Below, piece by piece: positions 8,563 through 18,042 of a stretch of DNA of 64,000 nucleotides. Below the pieces are notes generated by a model. That model was not told the DNA's origin, searched no databases, and worked only from the letters and a program-made list of their open reading frames with translations. The position numbers and the translations under genes are program-made. Origin of the DNA: Flavobacterium sp. 1 (GTDB taxonomy: Bacteria > Bacteroidota > Bacteroidia > Flavobacteriales > Flavobacteriaceae); NCBI RefSeq assembly GCF_002797935.1, contig NZ_PGER01000001.1, positions 62,001 to 126,000 of the forward strand. Direction: 5' to 3'. How positions within the stretch are numbered: the first letter of the stretch is position 1; each line of letters starts with the position of its first letter.

Positions 8563-9582
8563 ATGTACAAGATTTTTATTCGCCCTATTCTTTTTTGTTT
8601 TGATCCTGAAGAAGTGCATTATTTTACTTTTTCATTGATTAGAATAGTTTCAAAAATCCCAGGATTCCCCTCTTTATTTCGATTTTTATATCAAGTAAAT
8701 GACAAAAGATTAGAGACCGAAGTTTTTGGATTAAAGTTTAAAAATCCGGTAGGTTTAGCCGCTGGTTTTGATAAAGATGCCGGTCTGTATAGCGAGCTTT
8801 CTAATTTTGGTTTTGGTTCTATCGAAATTGGGACTTTAACTCCAAAAGCACAGCCCGGAAACGATAAAAAACGTTTATTCCGTTTAAAAGAAGATTCGGC
8901 AATTATTAACAGAATGGGATTTAATAATGGCGGAGTCCTTGAAGCAGTCGAGCGTTTAAAGAAAAATAAAGGCGTTTTAATAGGCGGGAATATTGGAAAA
9001 AATAAAGTAACTCCAAATGAGGAAGCAACCTCAGATTATGAAATTTGCTTTGATGCATTATATGATTATGTAGATTATTTTGTTGTCAATGTGAGTTCGC
9101 CAAATACTCCTAATCTTAGAGCACTGCAGGAGAAAGAGCCTCTTACTCAATTATTGCAGACTTTGCAAAATAAGAATTTGGCAAAGCCAAAACAAAAGCC
9201 AGTATTGCTTAAAATTGCTCCAGATCTTACCGATGAGCAGTTGCTGGATATTATTGATATTGTAAAAGAAACAAAGATTGCTGGTGTAATTGCAACCAAT
9301 ACAACCATTTCCCGCAAGGCATTAAAATCTTGTGATCAAACCGAAACCGGTGGTCTGTCGGGTAAACCGTTGACATCAAGATCTACCGAAGTGATTCGTT
9401 TTCTGTCTGAAAAAAGCAATAAAGCATTTCCTATTATTGGAGTAGGAGGAATACATTCAGCCGAAGATGCTTTGGAAAAATTAGAAGCAGGAGCCAGCCT
9501 TCTTCAATTATATACTGGATTTATCTACGAAGGGCCAGCATTAGTTAAGGAAATAAATAAAGCAATTTTGGCAAAAAAATAA
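8563..9582 (+). CDS. pyrD: Dihydroorotate dehydrogenase (quinone), class 2
   Basis: A 339-residue FMN enzyme that oxidises dihydroorotate to orotate with quinone as acceptor, the fourth step of UMP synthesis. The N-terminal helical extension (residues 1-45, [20 protein letters not shown]) is the membrane-associating segment of class 2 enzymes. The barrel carries [13 protein letters not shown] (FMN loop), [22 protein letters not shown] with the class 2 catalytic Ser, IATNTT and [28 protein letters not shown]. The length is normal. It is the second pyrimidine-synthesis gene in the window after carB, but not in an operon with it. Confidence 0.96.
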   Translation: MYKIFIRPILFCFDPEEVHYFTFSLIRIVSKIPGFPSLFRFLYQVNDKRLETEVFGLKFKNPVGLAAGFDKDAGLYSELSNFGFGSIEIGTLTPKAQPGNDKKRLFRLKEDSAIINRMGFNNGGVLEAVERLKKNKGVLIGGNIGKNKVTPNEEATSDYEICFDALYDYVDYFVVNVSSPNTPNLRALQEKEPLTQLLQTLQNKNLAKPKQKPVLLKIAPDLTDEQLLDIIDIVKETKIAGVIATNTTISRKALKSCDQTETGGLSGKPLTSRSTEVIRFLSEKSNKAFPIIGVGGIHSAEDALEKLEAGASLLQLYTGFIYEGPALVKEINKAILAKK

Positions 9583-9724
9583 TTAGTATAGCGATTTTCA
9601 TTCTTTGTAACTCAAAACCTTTTTATATATTTGAAACCCACATTAAAAAAAGGTTTTTTTTCCGATGAGATGAAAAAGTGGGTTCCTGACAACCAAAATT
9701 TAAATACTTTTTCGGAAGAAAGTT

Positions 9725-10588
9725 ATGGAGGCAATAAAAATTATCGAATGTCCGCGAGATGCTATGCAAGGCATTAGGGACTTTATTCCTACTGAAAAAA
9801 AGGCCGCTTATATACAGTCTTTGCTAAGAGTTGGTTTTGACAGCATCGATTTTGGCAGTTTTGTTTCGGCGAAAGCCATCCCTCAAATGCAGGATACTGC
9901 CGAAGTTTTGGAACTTCTTGATTTATCCAAAACAAAAAGCAAATTATTAGCGATTATTGCCAATGTTCAAGGAGCCATTTTAGCCTCACAATATGGCGCA
10001 ATTCAATACTTGGGATTCCCTTTTTCGATTTCAGAAAATTTTCAGATGCGGAATACCCATAAAACAATAGCCGAATCTTTGGTGGCGCTGGATGAGATTT
10101 TAAATATAGCAGATAAAACTAATAAAGAAGCTGTTGCTTATCTTTCCATGGGATTTGGAAATCCGTATGGAGATCCATGGAATATTGAAATTGTTGCCCA
10201 ATGGACTGAGAAATTAGCTGGGATGGGAGTGAAAATTTTATCTCTTTCTGATACAGTTGGAAGTTCTACTCCGGAAGTGATTGAATATTTATTTTCTCAT
10301 TTAATTCCGCAATATCCGAAAATTGAATTTGGGGCACATCTTCACACAACCCCTGACAAATGGTTAGAAAAAATTGATGCCGCTTACAAGGGAGGATGCC
10401 GCCGTTATGATGGAGCGATTCAAGGATTTGGAGGCTGTCCTATGGCTTCGGATAATTTGACTGGAAATATGCCGACAGAGAAATTACTTTCCTATTTTAC
10501 AGTTCAAAAAGAAAACACCAACTGCAGTCCGATGAGTTTTGAAAGCGCTTATAATGAAGCTTCAAAATTATTTGGTGAATTTCATTGA
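9725..10588 (+). CDS. Hydroxymethylglutaryl-CoA lyase
   Basis: A 287-residue TIM-barrel enzyme of the HMGL-like family, predicted to cleave HMG-CoA to acetyl-CoA and acetoacetate in leucine or ketone-body breakdown. It starts IIECPRDAMQGIRDFIPTE (the usual 'E-PRDG-Q' motif, here with DAMQ) and has GFDSIDFGSFVSAKAIPQMQD, LSLSDTVGSSTP, a metal-binding HLHTTP and a GCRRYDGAIQGFGGCP active-site loop with the conserved Cys. The length is typical. It lies 142 bp after pyrD, with an unremarkable gap that includes an AAAAAAAGGTTTTTTT dyad. Confidence 0.92.
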   Translation: MEAIKIIECPRDAMQGIRDFIPTEKKAAYIQSLLRVGFDSIDFGSFVSAKAIPQMQDTAEVLELLDLSKTKSKLLAIIANVQGAILASQYGAIQYLGFPFSISENFQMRNTHKTIAESLVALDEILNIADKTNKEAVAYLSMGFGNPYGDPWNIEIVAQWTEKLAGMGVKILSLSDTVGSSTPEVIEYLFSHLIPQYPKIEFGAHLHTTPDKWLEKIDAAYKGGCRRYDGAIQGFGGCPMASDNLTGNMPTEKLLSYFTVQKENTNCSPMSFESAYNEASKLFGEFH

Positions 10589-10707
10589 TGCAGGTTAATT
10601 TTTGTAATTAAGTGTTTGATAATTATAGGTTTTAAGTTTTTTTGGCTTACTTTAGTATTGTTTTAATATTTATGTGAGACAACTGTTCTACTATTAAAAT
10701 CCACGTT

Positions 10708-11259
10708 ATGAAATTTACTTTTTTTAAAACAATTATTTTAATAGCCTTTTTGGAATGTTGTTTTTTTTCGTGCAGCAGTGATTTGGACTTTGATCAAGTC
10801 AATGACTTGAATGTGCAGCCTGTTTTTGTTAGCAATCTTGCATACATTAATATAGACGCTCAAGATTTTATTTCGAACGGAACTGAAACTCCTATTTTTT
10901 CTTATACTTCTGATGTCGATTTTTTGAGCAAATCTTTTGTCAAAGAGAATTTGGTTAAAACCGAACTGTATTTCAGAATTAAAAATACAATTAATAGATC
11001 TTATGCTTTTAATGTCACTTTTCTAAATAAAAATGGGACGCCAATTTATAATATTAAAATGGATATTCCAGCATATAATGGAAGTGAAGTAATTGTCGAA
11101 AAAACGGAAACATTTACTGCCACTAATGTGAGCATATTGGAAAATACAGCCAAAATGGTTTTTTCTGTCCGGATGTTTGCTGGCCCGCCAATAACAGCAG
11201 CTACACCAGGGAGAATCGAATTTAGTTCAGGTATAACTGCTTATTTTGATATAAGATGA
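10708..11259 (+). CDS. Hypothetical lipoprotein, partner of the DUF5723 protein
   Basis: A 183-residue protein. Its N-terminal hydrophobic stretch ends in a lipobox-like CFFSCSS, so it is a likely lipoprotein anchored at residue 22. The rest is rich in beta-prone segments (VFVSNLAYINID, KTELYFRIKNT, RIEFSSGITAYFDI) with no family that I can name. Its stop overlaps the start of the next gene by 4 bp (ATGA), so the two proteins are translationally coupled and probably act together at the outer membrane. Confidence 0.75.
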   Translation: MKFTFFKTIILIAFLECCFFSCSSDLDFDQVNDLNVQPVFVSNLAYINIDAQDFISNGTETPIFSYTSDVDFLSKSFVKENLVKTELYFRIKNTINRSYAFNVTFLNKNGTPIYNIKMDIPAYNGSEVIVEKTETFTATNVSILENTAKMVFSVRMFAGPPITAATPGRIEFSSGITAYFDIR

Positions 11260-12662
11260 GAAAAATAATCGTCCTTTTAAGCACCTTTTTTTTCTCTTTT
11301 TATTGTTTTTCTCAGAACAAAGAGATTTTATATAACTTCACTCCTCAGCCACAAAGTTTATTAACTAATCCTGGCGCAGATGTCAAATATAAATGGTTTT
11401 TTGGTGTGCCTTTGTTATCCGGAATTTCGGCTAATGTGGGTTCGACTGGATTTGATGCTTATAGTTTATTTGCGAATAATGGTGTGGATTTTTCTACCAA
11501 AGTCAAAAATGCAGTTGCTTCAACCAACAGTAATGATTATGTCACTGCCAATCAGCAGCTAGAAATATTTACCGCTGGATTTCGGGTAGGAGGGGAGGAA
11601 AGCAAATCCTATGTATCTTTTGGAATGTATCAGGAACTGGATTCTTTTATGTATGTTCCTACTGACCCAGCAATATTATCATTGTATGGAAACAAAGATT
11701 ATATGGGAAAGCCCTTTGATTTGGGTGATTTGAGTGTAAAGGCTGAGCTTTTATCCGTTTTTCATATTGGATTTAATAAACAAATCACGGAGAAGCTTAT
11801 CCTTGGAGCTCGAGGAAAAATTTATTCCAGTATTTTTAACGGAACATCAACCCATAACTCAGGTTATTTTGTTACTGTTCAAGATGATAATTTGATTTAT
11901 AATCAGTCAATATGGTCTAATTTAGAACTTAATACATCAGGATTGTCTAAGTATCTGGATGAGAATTATGATGGAGATATTGCAAGTGATATGAAGGATG
12001 ATATTTCTCAAAGAGGTTTTTTTGGAGGTAATCTAGGATTAGGATTGGATTTAGGACTTACGTATTATCCTAAACGAAATATTCAGCTAACTGCCAGTTT
12101 AATTGATATAGGCTACATCAGCCATTCTAAAGATGTAGAAAGTTATACTTTAAAAGGAGAGTATAATTTTAATGGAGTAATTACTGATTTCAATTCGGCG
12201 GGTACTGTGGCTAATGCTTATGAAGATTTTAAAGAAGCGATTCCTCTAGACACATTGTATCATAAATATACAACAATGCGTCCTTTAAAATTTTATTCTT
12301 CATTTCAATATTCATTTGAAGAAGAAAGAAGTACAGAATGTAATTGTACATCCGATGAAGATTCTTGGTATCGAAGTGCGTTAGGAGTGCAGCTATTTGC
12401 CATGAGTACTCCAAGAGAACCTATGCTGGCTTTGACAGGATATTACAGAAGAAGAATCCTTGAAGGATTACAAATGAAAGCGACCTATACTGTCGATTCT
12501 TATTCTGCTTCCAATATTGGGCTAGGATTGACTACCAAAATTGGCGTTGTTAATTTTTATGCATTAGCAGATAATCTTTTGTCGTATAAAGATATTTCTA
12601 AGGCAAATGCCCTCACATTTCAGTTAGGATTTAATATTATTTCGGGAGGAAGTAATAAATAA
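11256..12662 (+). CDS. DUF5723-family outer membrane beta-barrel protein
   Basis: A 468-residue protein with a signal peptide (MRKIIVLLSTFFFSFYCFSQ). Its beta-strand-rich sequence fits the DUF5723 family of Bacteroidota outer membrane proteins, which resemble the PorP/SprF group. Typical pieces are PQSLLTNPGADVKYKWFFGVPLLSG near the start and GVQLFAMSTPREPMLALTGYYRR near the end. A CNCTSDED stretch is probably an extracellular loop. It overlaps the preceding lipoprotein gene by 4 bp. A T9SS accessory role is only an inference from family resemblance. It converges on the P-type ATPase gene with a 4-bp gap and no obvious terminator. Confidence 0.75.
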   Translation: MRKIIVLLSTFFFSFYCFSQNKEILYNFTPQPQSLLTNPGADVKYKWFFGVPLLSGISANVGSTGFDAYSLFANNGVDFSTKVKNAVASTNSNDYVTANQQLEIFTAGFRVGGEESKSYVSFGMYQELDSFMYVPTDPAILSLYGNKDYMGKPFDLGDLSVKAELLSVFHIGFNKQITEKLILGARGKIYSSIFNGTSTHNSGYFVTVQDDNLIYNQSIWSNLELNTSGLSKYLDENYDGDIASDMKDDISQRGFFGGNLGLGLDLGLTYYPKRNIQLTASLIDIGYISHSKDVESYTLKGEYNFNGVITDFNSAGTVANAYEDFKEAIPLDTLYHKYTTMRPLKFYSSFQYSFEEERSTECNCTSDEDSWYRSALGVQLFAMSTPREPMLALTGYYRRRILEGLQMKATYTVDSYSASNIGLGLTTKIGVVNFYALADNLLSYKDISKANALTFQLGFNIISGGSNK

Positions 12663-12666
12663 AATT

Positions 12667-15204
12667 TTATTTTTCGGTATTTCTTCTTCTAAAAAGTTTA
12701 AAAATTTCAATCCAAAACACAGAAACAAATCCGATTAGAGCGCTAAATCCTATTTGTGAAAAACTAATAGTTTCAAATAGGAAAAAAACTCTAAAGAGAG
12801 GAATAATTAACAAAGAAGCAGTTATTAACAGGGTTAACCCAATAATGAGCGAAACCAAATTGTTTTTGTATTTTAAAGTGGTAAATATCGAATAATAGAA
12901 AGAACGATTGGCAAGCGTCAGGAAGATATTGGCCGATATTAATGTCAGGAAAATCATAGTTCGGGTAAGGTGTTCAGAAAATCCATTCTTTATGCTGTAT
13001 TGGTAAATAAACAAAAGGCCAAGCGTAATTATAAGGCCTTGTACAATACTAATCGTAATTTCTTTTAGATTGAAAAAAGTATTGGTAAAAGGACGTGGCT
13101 TTTGTTTCATTAAATTAGGTTCCATAGGCTCATTTTCATAAATTATGGAGCAGGTTGGTCCCATAATAATTTCCAGAAAAATAATATGGACAGGTGAAAA
13201 AATATTGGGATAAATCCATCCTAAAACTAATGGAATAAATACAATCAGAATAATAGGAATGTGAATGGATATAATGTACTGAATCGCTTTTTTTAAATTG
13301 ATATAAATTTTTCGTCCCATGGCAATGGCTTCTGTCATTTTGGAAAAATCATCATTTATCAAGATTAAGTTGGCTGCTTGTTTGGCGATTTCAGTTCCTT
13401 TTTCTCCCATTGCAATACCAATATGAGCCGATTTTAATGCAGGGCCGTCATTTACTCCATCGCCTGTCATGGCTACAATTTGGTTGTTTTCTTTTAAAGC
13501 TTTTATGATTTTTAATTTGGCTTCGGGGAACATTCGTGTAAAAATATTGGTCTCCATAACTTTTTCTTTCAAAGTGACATCATCCATTGTCATGAGTTCG
13601 TCACCATTTAGGATTTTTCCAGAGTTTTTAAAGCCAATTTGATGAGCAATGGTTGCCGTTGTTAAAGCATTATCTCCAGTAACGATTTTTACTTGAATTC
13701 CAGCTTTGTAAAAAGTTTCGAAAACTTCTTTAATATTAGCTTTTGGAGGATCATAAAAGGCAACAAGCCCTTTAAAATCAAACAAAAATTCCTGTTGTGT
13801 TTTTGGATAATCATTTCCTAAAAAATTTGAAACTCCAACGCCCAAAACACGATAGCCTTTTTCGGCCATCGATTGCATGGCTTTTAGGATTTGATTGGTT
13901 TGTTTTTCGGATAAAGCGGAACAGGCAATTAAGGCTTCGGGAGCACCTTTGGCAGCAATAATTCTATCTCCATTTTTGTTTTCAAAAAGATGGGTCATCA
14001 TCGGCGGTTTTCCGCTTAAAGGATATTCGTGCACCATTTTGTAATTGGGGCGCTCATCTTTGATTCCTATTTTTGCGTAAGCATCGTGCAAAGCAATTTC
14101 CATGGCATCAAAAGGAATGGGTTCGCTGGACCACATCGACAAGCTGATTAATTCCTCTTCGTTTGTAGATAAACGGTTGCTTTGATTTTTATTGAAATCG
14201 CCATTGTCATTGAAATTTTCATTGAATGCATCTTCTTCTAATAAATACCATTGTGCCAAACTCATTTTGTTTTCGGTAATGGTTCCTGTTTTGTCTGTAC
14301 AGATTACAGTGGCACTTCCCAGTGTTTCTACAGTTTTTGTTTGTTTGACGATGATCCCCATTTTCATTAACCGCCAAGCACCCAAAGCCATGAATGTGGC
14401 AAAAGCTACCGGAATTTCTTCTGGAATAATGCTCATTGCTAAGGTTAATGCTTTTAACAGACTGTCTAAAACAATTTTTGAATTATAGTAATTGATTCCC
14501 CAAACCAGAAGAAATACAACCAAGCCGATAAGAGACATTTTGGTAACAAAATTTCCAATCTGAATCTGCAGAGGTGTTTTTTCCTCGGCTATATCGTCCA
14601 GACTTTTTCCGATTTTGCCTAATTGTGTTTGGCTCCCAATTGCAGTTACTTTGCAGATAGCCAATCCAGAGGCGACAATTGTTCCTTGAAAGACTTGATT
14701 ATTTTCACTTTTTTCATTTTTAAAAACTGCCAATGATTCTCCTGTGATTATCGATTCGTTTACCGAAAAGTCATTAGATTGAATAATGGTGCCATCAGCA
14801 GGAATAAAAGTGCCTTCTTCGCATTGAATACAATCGCCCAAAACGATTTCCTCTGAAGGTATTTCGAGAAGCTCACCATCTCTAATGATTTTACTTTTGG
14901 GTTGCGTTAATTTATGCAGGGCTTCGATAGCATTCCGACTCTTGGATTCCTGATAAAGTGAAATGGCTGATACCAGTAAAATTGCTATAGCCATAAATAT
15001 TCCGTTACCATAATCTGCAGTAATAAAATAAATACTCGTAGCCGTTAGTAATAATAAGAACATTGGCTCTTTGACCATTTCAATTATGGAAGAAAGTAAG
15101 TTGTTTTTCTTTTGGTGTTCTAAAGAGTTTAAGCCGTTTTTGATTCTGGATTGTTCAACTTCAACTTTGTTTAAACCTGAAATAGAGTCGTTTTTTGCTG
15201 ACAT
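12667..15204 (-). CDS. Cation-transporting P-type ATPase (P2A, Ca2+-ATPase-like)
   Basis: An 845-residue ion pump with the full P-type set. TGES (in ESIITGESLAVF) is in the actuator domain. DKTGTIT (about residues 302-308) holds the phosphorylated Asp. KGAPE is in the nucleotide domain, and MTGDGVNDGPALKSAHIGIAMG forms the hinge. The transmembrane 4 motif is IPEEIP rather than the common PEGLP. TM6 has EIIMGPTCSIIYENEP, a form known from a bacterial subgroup near the calcium ATPases, so the transported ion is not certain. About ten membrane helices are present, and the length is normal. It is monocistronic. Confidence 0.9.
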   Translation of the reverse strand: MSAKNDSISGLNKVEVEQSRIKNGLNSLEHQKKNNLLSSIIEMVKEPMFLLLLTATSIYFITADYGNGIFMAIAILLVSAISLYQESKSRNAIEALHKLTQPKSKIIRDGELLEIPSEEIVLGDCIQCEEGTFIPADGTIIQSNDFSVNESIITGESLAVFKNEKSENNQVFQGTIVASGLAICKVTAIGSQTQLGKIGKSLDDIAEEKTPLQIQIGNFVTKMSLIGLVVFLLVWGINYYNSKIVLDSLLKALTLAMSIIPEEIPVAFATFMALGAWRLMKMGIIVKQTKTVETLGSATVICTDKTGTITENKMSLAQWYLLEEDAFNENFNDNGDFNKNQSNRLSTNEEELISLSMWSSEPIPFDAMEIALHDAYAKIGIKDERPNYKMVHEYPLSGKPPMMTHLFENKNGDRIIAAKGAPEALIACSALSEKQTNQILKAMQSMAEKGYRVLGVGVSNFLGNDYPKTQQEFLFDFKGLVAFYDPPKANIKEVFETFYKAGIQVKIVTGDNALTTATIAHQIGFKNSGKILNGDELMTMDDVTLKEKVMETNIFTRMFPEAKLKIIKALKENNQIVAMTGDGVNDGPALKSAHIGIAMGEKGTEIAKQAANLILINDDFSKMTEAIAMGRKIYINLKKAIQYIISIHIPIILIVFIPLVLGWIYPNIFSPVHIIFLEIIMGPTCSIIYENEPMEPNLMKQKPRPFTNTFFNLKEITISIVQGLIITLGLLFIYQYSIKNGFSEHLTRTMIFLTLISANIFLTLANRSFYYSIFTTLKYKNNLVSLIIGLTLLITASLLIIPLFRVFFLFETISFSQIGFSALIGFVSVFWIEIFKLFRRRNTEK

Positions 15205-15308
15205 AATTGTGAAGTGTAGTTATAAATAAAATAAGACTTTAACTTATTTTTACCATGCAATTTAAAAATAAAAAAAAGGAGTTAAGTGTATTTTAGCTTA
15301 AGATTGTC

Positions 15309-15316
15309 TATATTTG
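15309..15316 (+). promoter_or_regulatory. guaB promoter -7 element
   Basis: TATATTTG matches TAnnTTTG exactly, and the guaB ATG at 15343 follows 26 bp later. It shows that the upstream GTG at 15286 cannot be the start, since it precedes the promoter element. Confidence 0.65.
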
Positions 15317-15342
15317 CACGCAATTCAACTAGAAATTGCAAC

Positions 15343-16815
15343 ATGAAAGCACACGACTCTAAGATTATCGGCGAAGGTTTAACTTACGATGATGTATTAT
15401 TAGTTCCTAATTACTCAAATGTTCTTCCTCGCGAAGTGAGTATCCAATCTAAATTTTCCAGAAATATTACACTAAATGTTCCTATTGTATCTGCAGCTAT
15501 GGATACAGTAACCGAAAGTTCTATGGCAATCGCAATGGCACAAGAAGGAGGAATAGGTGTTTTGCATAAAAACATGACAATCGAACAGCAGGCTGCCAAA
15601 GTACGCAAAGTAAAACGCGCTGAGTCTGGGATGATTATCGATCCTGTTACTTTATTACTGAATTCAACCGTTGCCGATGCAAAAGCTGCAATGAGAGAAT
15701 ACGGTATTGGCGGTATTCCAATCGTTGATGAAAATAAAATCTTAAAAGGAATTGTTACCAACAGGGATTTGCGTTTTGAAAAAAACGGAGCGAGACCTAT
15801 TGTTGAGGTAATGACCAGCCAAAATTTGGTAACTGTTGCTGAAGGAACTTCATTAGCAGAAGCTGAGGTAGTATTGCAGGGACATAAAATTGAAAAATTG
15901 CCTGTAGTAAATGATAAAAACGAGTTAGTTGGTTTAATCACTTTTAGAGATATTACCAAATTAACTCAAAAACCAAATGCCAATAAAGATAAATTTGGAC
16001 GATTGAGAGTAGCCGCCGCTTTGGGCGTTACTGCCGATGCTGTTGAAAGAGCGACTGCTTTGGTAAATGCTGGTGTTGATGCTGTAATTATTGATACTGC
16101 TCATGGGCATACTCAAGGTGTCGTTGATGTATTGAAAGCTGTGAAAGCTAAATTTCCAAAACTTGACGTAATCGTTGGTAATATTGCCACTCCAGAAGCA
16201 GCTTTATTTTTAGTAGAAAATGGTGCCGATGGTGTAAAAGTAGGAATAGGACCTGGTTCTATTTGTACAACAAGAGTTGTTGCAGGGGTTGGATTTCCTC
16301 AGTTTTCTGCAGTTCTTGAAGTAGCAGCCGCTATAAAAGGGACAGGAGTTCCAGTAATTGCCGATGGCGGAATCCGCTACACAGGAGATATTCCTAAAGC
16401 GATTGCTGCAGGTGCAGATAGCGTAATGCTAGGTTCATTATTAGCAGGAACAATGGAATCACCAGGAGAAACTATTATTTTTGAAGGAAGAAAATTCAAA
16501 TCTTACAGAGGAATGGGTTCAGTTGAAGCCATGCAGGAAGGATCGAAAGACCGTTATTTCCAAGATGTAGAGGACGATGTTAAAAAACTGGTTCCAGAAG
16601 GAATTGTGGGGCGTGTACCATACAAAGGAGAATTGAACGAAAGCATGCAGCAATTCATTGGAGGTCTTCGTGCAGGTATGGGATACTGCGGTTCTAAGGA
16701 TATTGCAACTTTGCAGGATACAGGTCGTTTTGTTCGTATTACCGCTAGCGGAATCAACGAAAGCCATCCGCATGATGTAACAATCACAAAAGAAGCTCCG
16801 AATTATTCGAGATAA
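15343..16815 (+). CDS. guaB: Inosine-5'-monophosphate dehydrogenase
   Basis: A 490-residue enzyme that oxidises IMP to XMP with NAD+, the rate-limiting step to GMP. It starts [22 protein letters not shown]. The barrel is interrupted by two CBS domains (about residues 95-210: [20 protein letters not shown] and [14 protein letters not shown]). The catalytic loop is [17 protein letters not shown] with the active Cys, followed by [21 protein letters not shown] and the flap [11 protein letters not shown]. The length is normal. The ATG at 15343 is preferred to the longer GTG frame at 15286 because a promoter element lies between them. A strong terminator follows. Confidence 0.96.
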   Translation: MKAHDSKIIGEGLTYDDVLLVPNYSNVLPREVSIQSKFSRNITLNVPIVSAAMDTVTESSMAIAMAQEGGIGVLHKNMTIEQQAAKVRKVKRAESGMIIDPVTLLLNSTVADAKAAMREYGIGGIPIVDENKILKGIVTNRDLRFEKNGARPIVEVMTSQNLVTVAEGTSLAEAEVVLQGHKIEKLPVVNDKNELVGLITFRDITKLTQKPNANKDKFGRLRVAAALGVTADAVERATALVNAGVDAVIIDTAHGHTQGVVDVLKAVKAKFPKLDVIVGNIATPEAALFLVENGADGVKVGIGPGSICTTRVVAGVGFPQFSAVLEVAAAIKGTGVPVIADGGIRYTGDIPKAIAAGADSVMLGSLLAGTMESPGETIIFEGRKFKSYRGMGSVEAMQEGSKDRYFQDVEDDVKKLVPEGIVGRVPYKGELNESMQQFIGGLRAGMGYCGSKDIATLQDTGRFVRITASGINESHPHDVTITKEAPNYSR

Positions 16816-16837
16816 AACAAGACGAAAGTCTAAACGT

Positions 16838-16872
16838 AAAAAGGTGCAGGATTCAGTTCTTGCACCTTTTTT
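16838..16872 (+). terminator. Intrinsic terminator after guaB
   Basis: AAAAGGTGCA (16839-16848) pairs with TGCACCTTTT (16861-16870), and the T-run continues after the stem. Confidence 0.85.
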
Positions 16873-16906
16873 ATTGGCTGATTTTATACGATGAATGTTT
16901 CTATTT

Positions 16907-17099
16907 GGGCGTGACTCTCAGACTGCTTTGTCGTTCCTCTTCGCAGCTTCGGGTCGGGCTTTCCGTTCCCGATTTTTTTCTTTATCAATTGCCTCGGGTT
17001 TAAACCCGAGGCAATTGATAAAGAAAAAAGAGCTCCACTTCAAACGAAGTTCACTGAACTCCGATGAAAATAAAAATTAAATGAAGTAATCCCTCACGC
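16907..17099. repeat. Structured intergenic element, type I, copy B (with 47-nt insert)
   Basis: It has the same core boxes as copy A: GGGCGTGAC, GTCGGGCTTTCCGTTCCCG, AGAGCTCCACTT and TCCCTCACGC. The closing stem GCGTGA/TCACGC is kept. A 56-bp perfect palindrome (16974-17029) replaces that of copy A, with a paired A-T to C-G change next to the central GGGTTTAAACCC. The left hairpin is weak (CTGC/GCAG only). Between CCACTT and AATCCC lies a 47-nt insert (17041-17087) containing AGTTCACTGAACT. The reverse complement of this insert recurs in copy F. Confidence 0.85.
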
Positions 17100-17175
17100 G
17101 GAAGAACTTTAGTGGTAAATATGTAAATTTTTTCAGGACGAGATAGTCTTGTGGACACGAACATTAAGATAAGGG

Positions 17176-17329
17176 AAATCCAGCGGATTTCAATGTTTAT
17201 AGAAATTAAGATGTTGCATAATACCAACCCCAGCGGGGTTGTATTGATAAAGAAAAATATACGACCCTGCTGGGGTCGTTATGTAAATCGAATATTGTTT
17301 CTATAAACATTTGACCTCTCCGAGGTCAA
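17176..17329. repeat. Array of four short GC-rich hairpins inside an inverted repeat
   Basis: Four dyads occur in a row: AAATCC-AGC-GGATTT (17176-17190), CAACCCCAGCGGGGTTG (17225-17241), CGACCCTGCTGGGGTCG (about 17262-17278) and TTGACCTC/GAGGTCAA (17311-17329). AATGTTTATAGAAA at 17192-17205 and its exact reverse complement at 17298-17311 enclose the middle two. The spacer ATTGATAAAGAAAAA also matches the right arm of the palindromes in copies A and B. It lies between element B and the convergent end of the HD gene, and there is no reading frame here. Confidence 0.75.
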
Positions 17330-17388
17330 TTCAATTCAGAATTTAATGAGATGGAGCTAACAGGGATAAATTTTTCTAATTAAATCAA

Positions 17389-17979
17389 TTATTTTTTTAG
17401 GATTCCTTTGTCCACACTTTCGTTAATCAAATTTTCGGCATAGTTCCAAATGGTTTCCGAACCGTCTTTAATTACCTTTTTCTTATCGTAAACTTTTTGA
17501 TACGGAACATTATATTCTGCCCATGTTCCGCCATTGTTTGATGTGTTTTGTAATAATGGTTCAAACCTGTCCATCGATTTTGCGAATTTTGCTTCATCTG
17601 TGATTCCATCTTCAAATTCTTCCCAAATTGCAATAAATTCTTCCGCTTGTTCTGTTGGCAGAAGTCCAAAAATTCGTTTTGCAGCAATAAGTTCTTCGTC
17701 AGTATTTGTGTGGCTTTTTGAAGTGTCGTAAAGAAAAATATCGCCAGCATCAATTTCTACGATGTCATGGATTAAAACCATTTTCAAAACTTTAAGAACG
17801 TCAATTAGTTTGTCCGAATGTTCTGCTAATGCAATTGTCATCATTGCTAAATGCCAACTATGCTCTGCGTCATTTTCGTGTCTGTCACTGTTGAATAATT
17901 TAGTTTTCCGCTGAACGTATTTTAACTTATCGATTTCTTTTATGAAACTTACTTGTTTTAATAAATTGTCAGTCTGCAT
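17389..17979 (-). CDS. HD-domain hydrolase (YfbR/YGK1-like nucleotidase)
   Basis: A 196-residue protein of the HD_3 type, whose characterised relatives (E. coli YfbR, yeast YGK1) are metal-dependent 5'-deoxynucleotidases that dephosphorylate dNMPs. The metal ligands are visible: H in ENDAEHSWHLAMM (about 41), HD in VLIHDIVEIDAGD (about 72-73) and D in AKSMDRFEPLL (about 136). The length fits the family. It lies 63 bp downstream of the large YobI-like NTPase on the same strand, so cotranscription is plausible. The linkage could reflect a functional pair, for example in nucleotide-based defence, but that is inference only. Confidence 0.85.
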   Translation of the reverse strand: MQTDNLLKQVSFIKEIDKLKYVQRKTKLFNSDRHENDAEHSWHLAMMTIALAEHSDKLIDVLKVLKMVLIHDIVEIDAGDIFLYDTSKSHTNTDEELIAAKRIFGLLPTEQAEEFIAIWEEFEDGITDEAKFAKSMDRFEPLLQNTSNNGGTWAEYNVPYQKVYDKKKVIKDGSETIWNYAENLINESVDKGILKK

Positions 17980-18042
17980 TGATTTATGGATTTTGTGATG
18001 TTTTTTATTGTTTTTCAGGACGATACAGGGGATTTTGAATAT

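Noticed and set aside
16895..17080. 61-codon plus-strand frame
   Set aside because: It lies across type I element B; its length comes from the palindrome, not from coding constraint.
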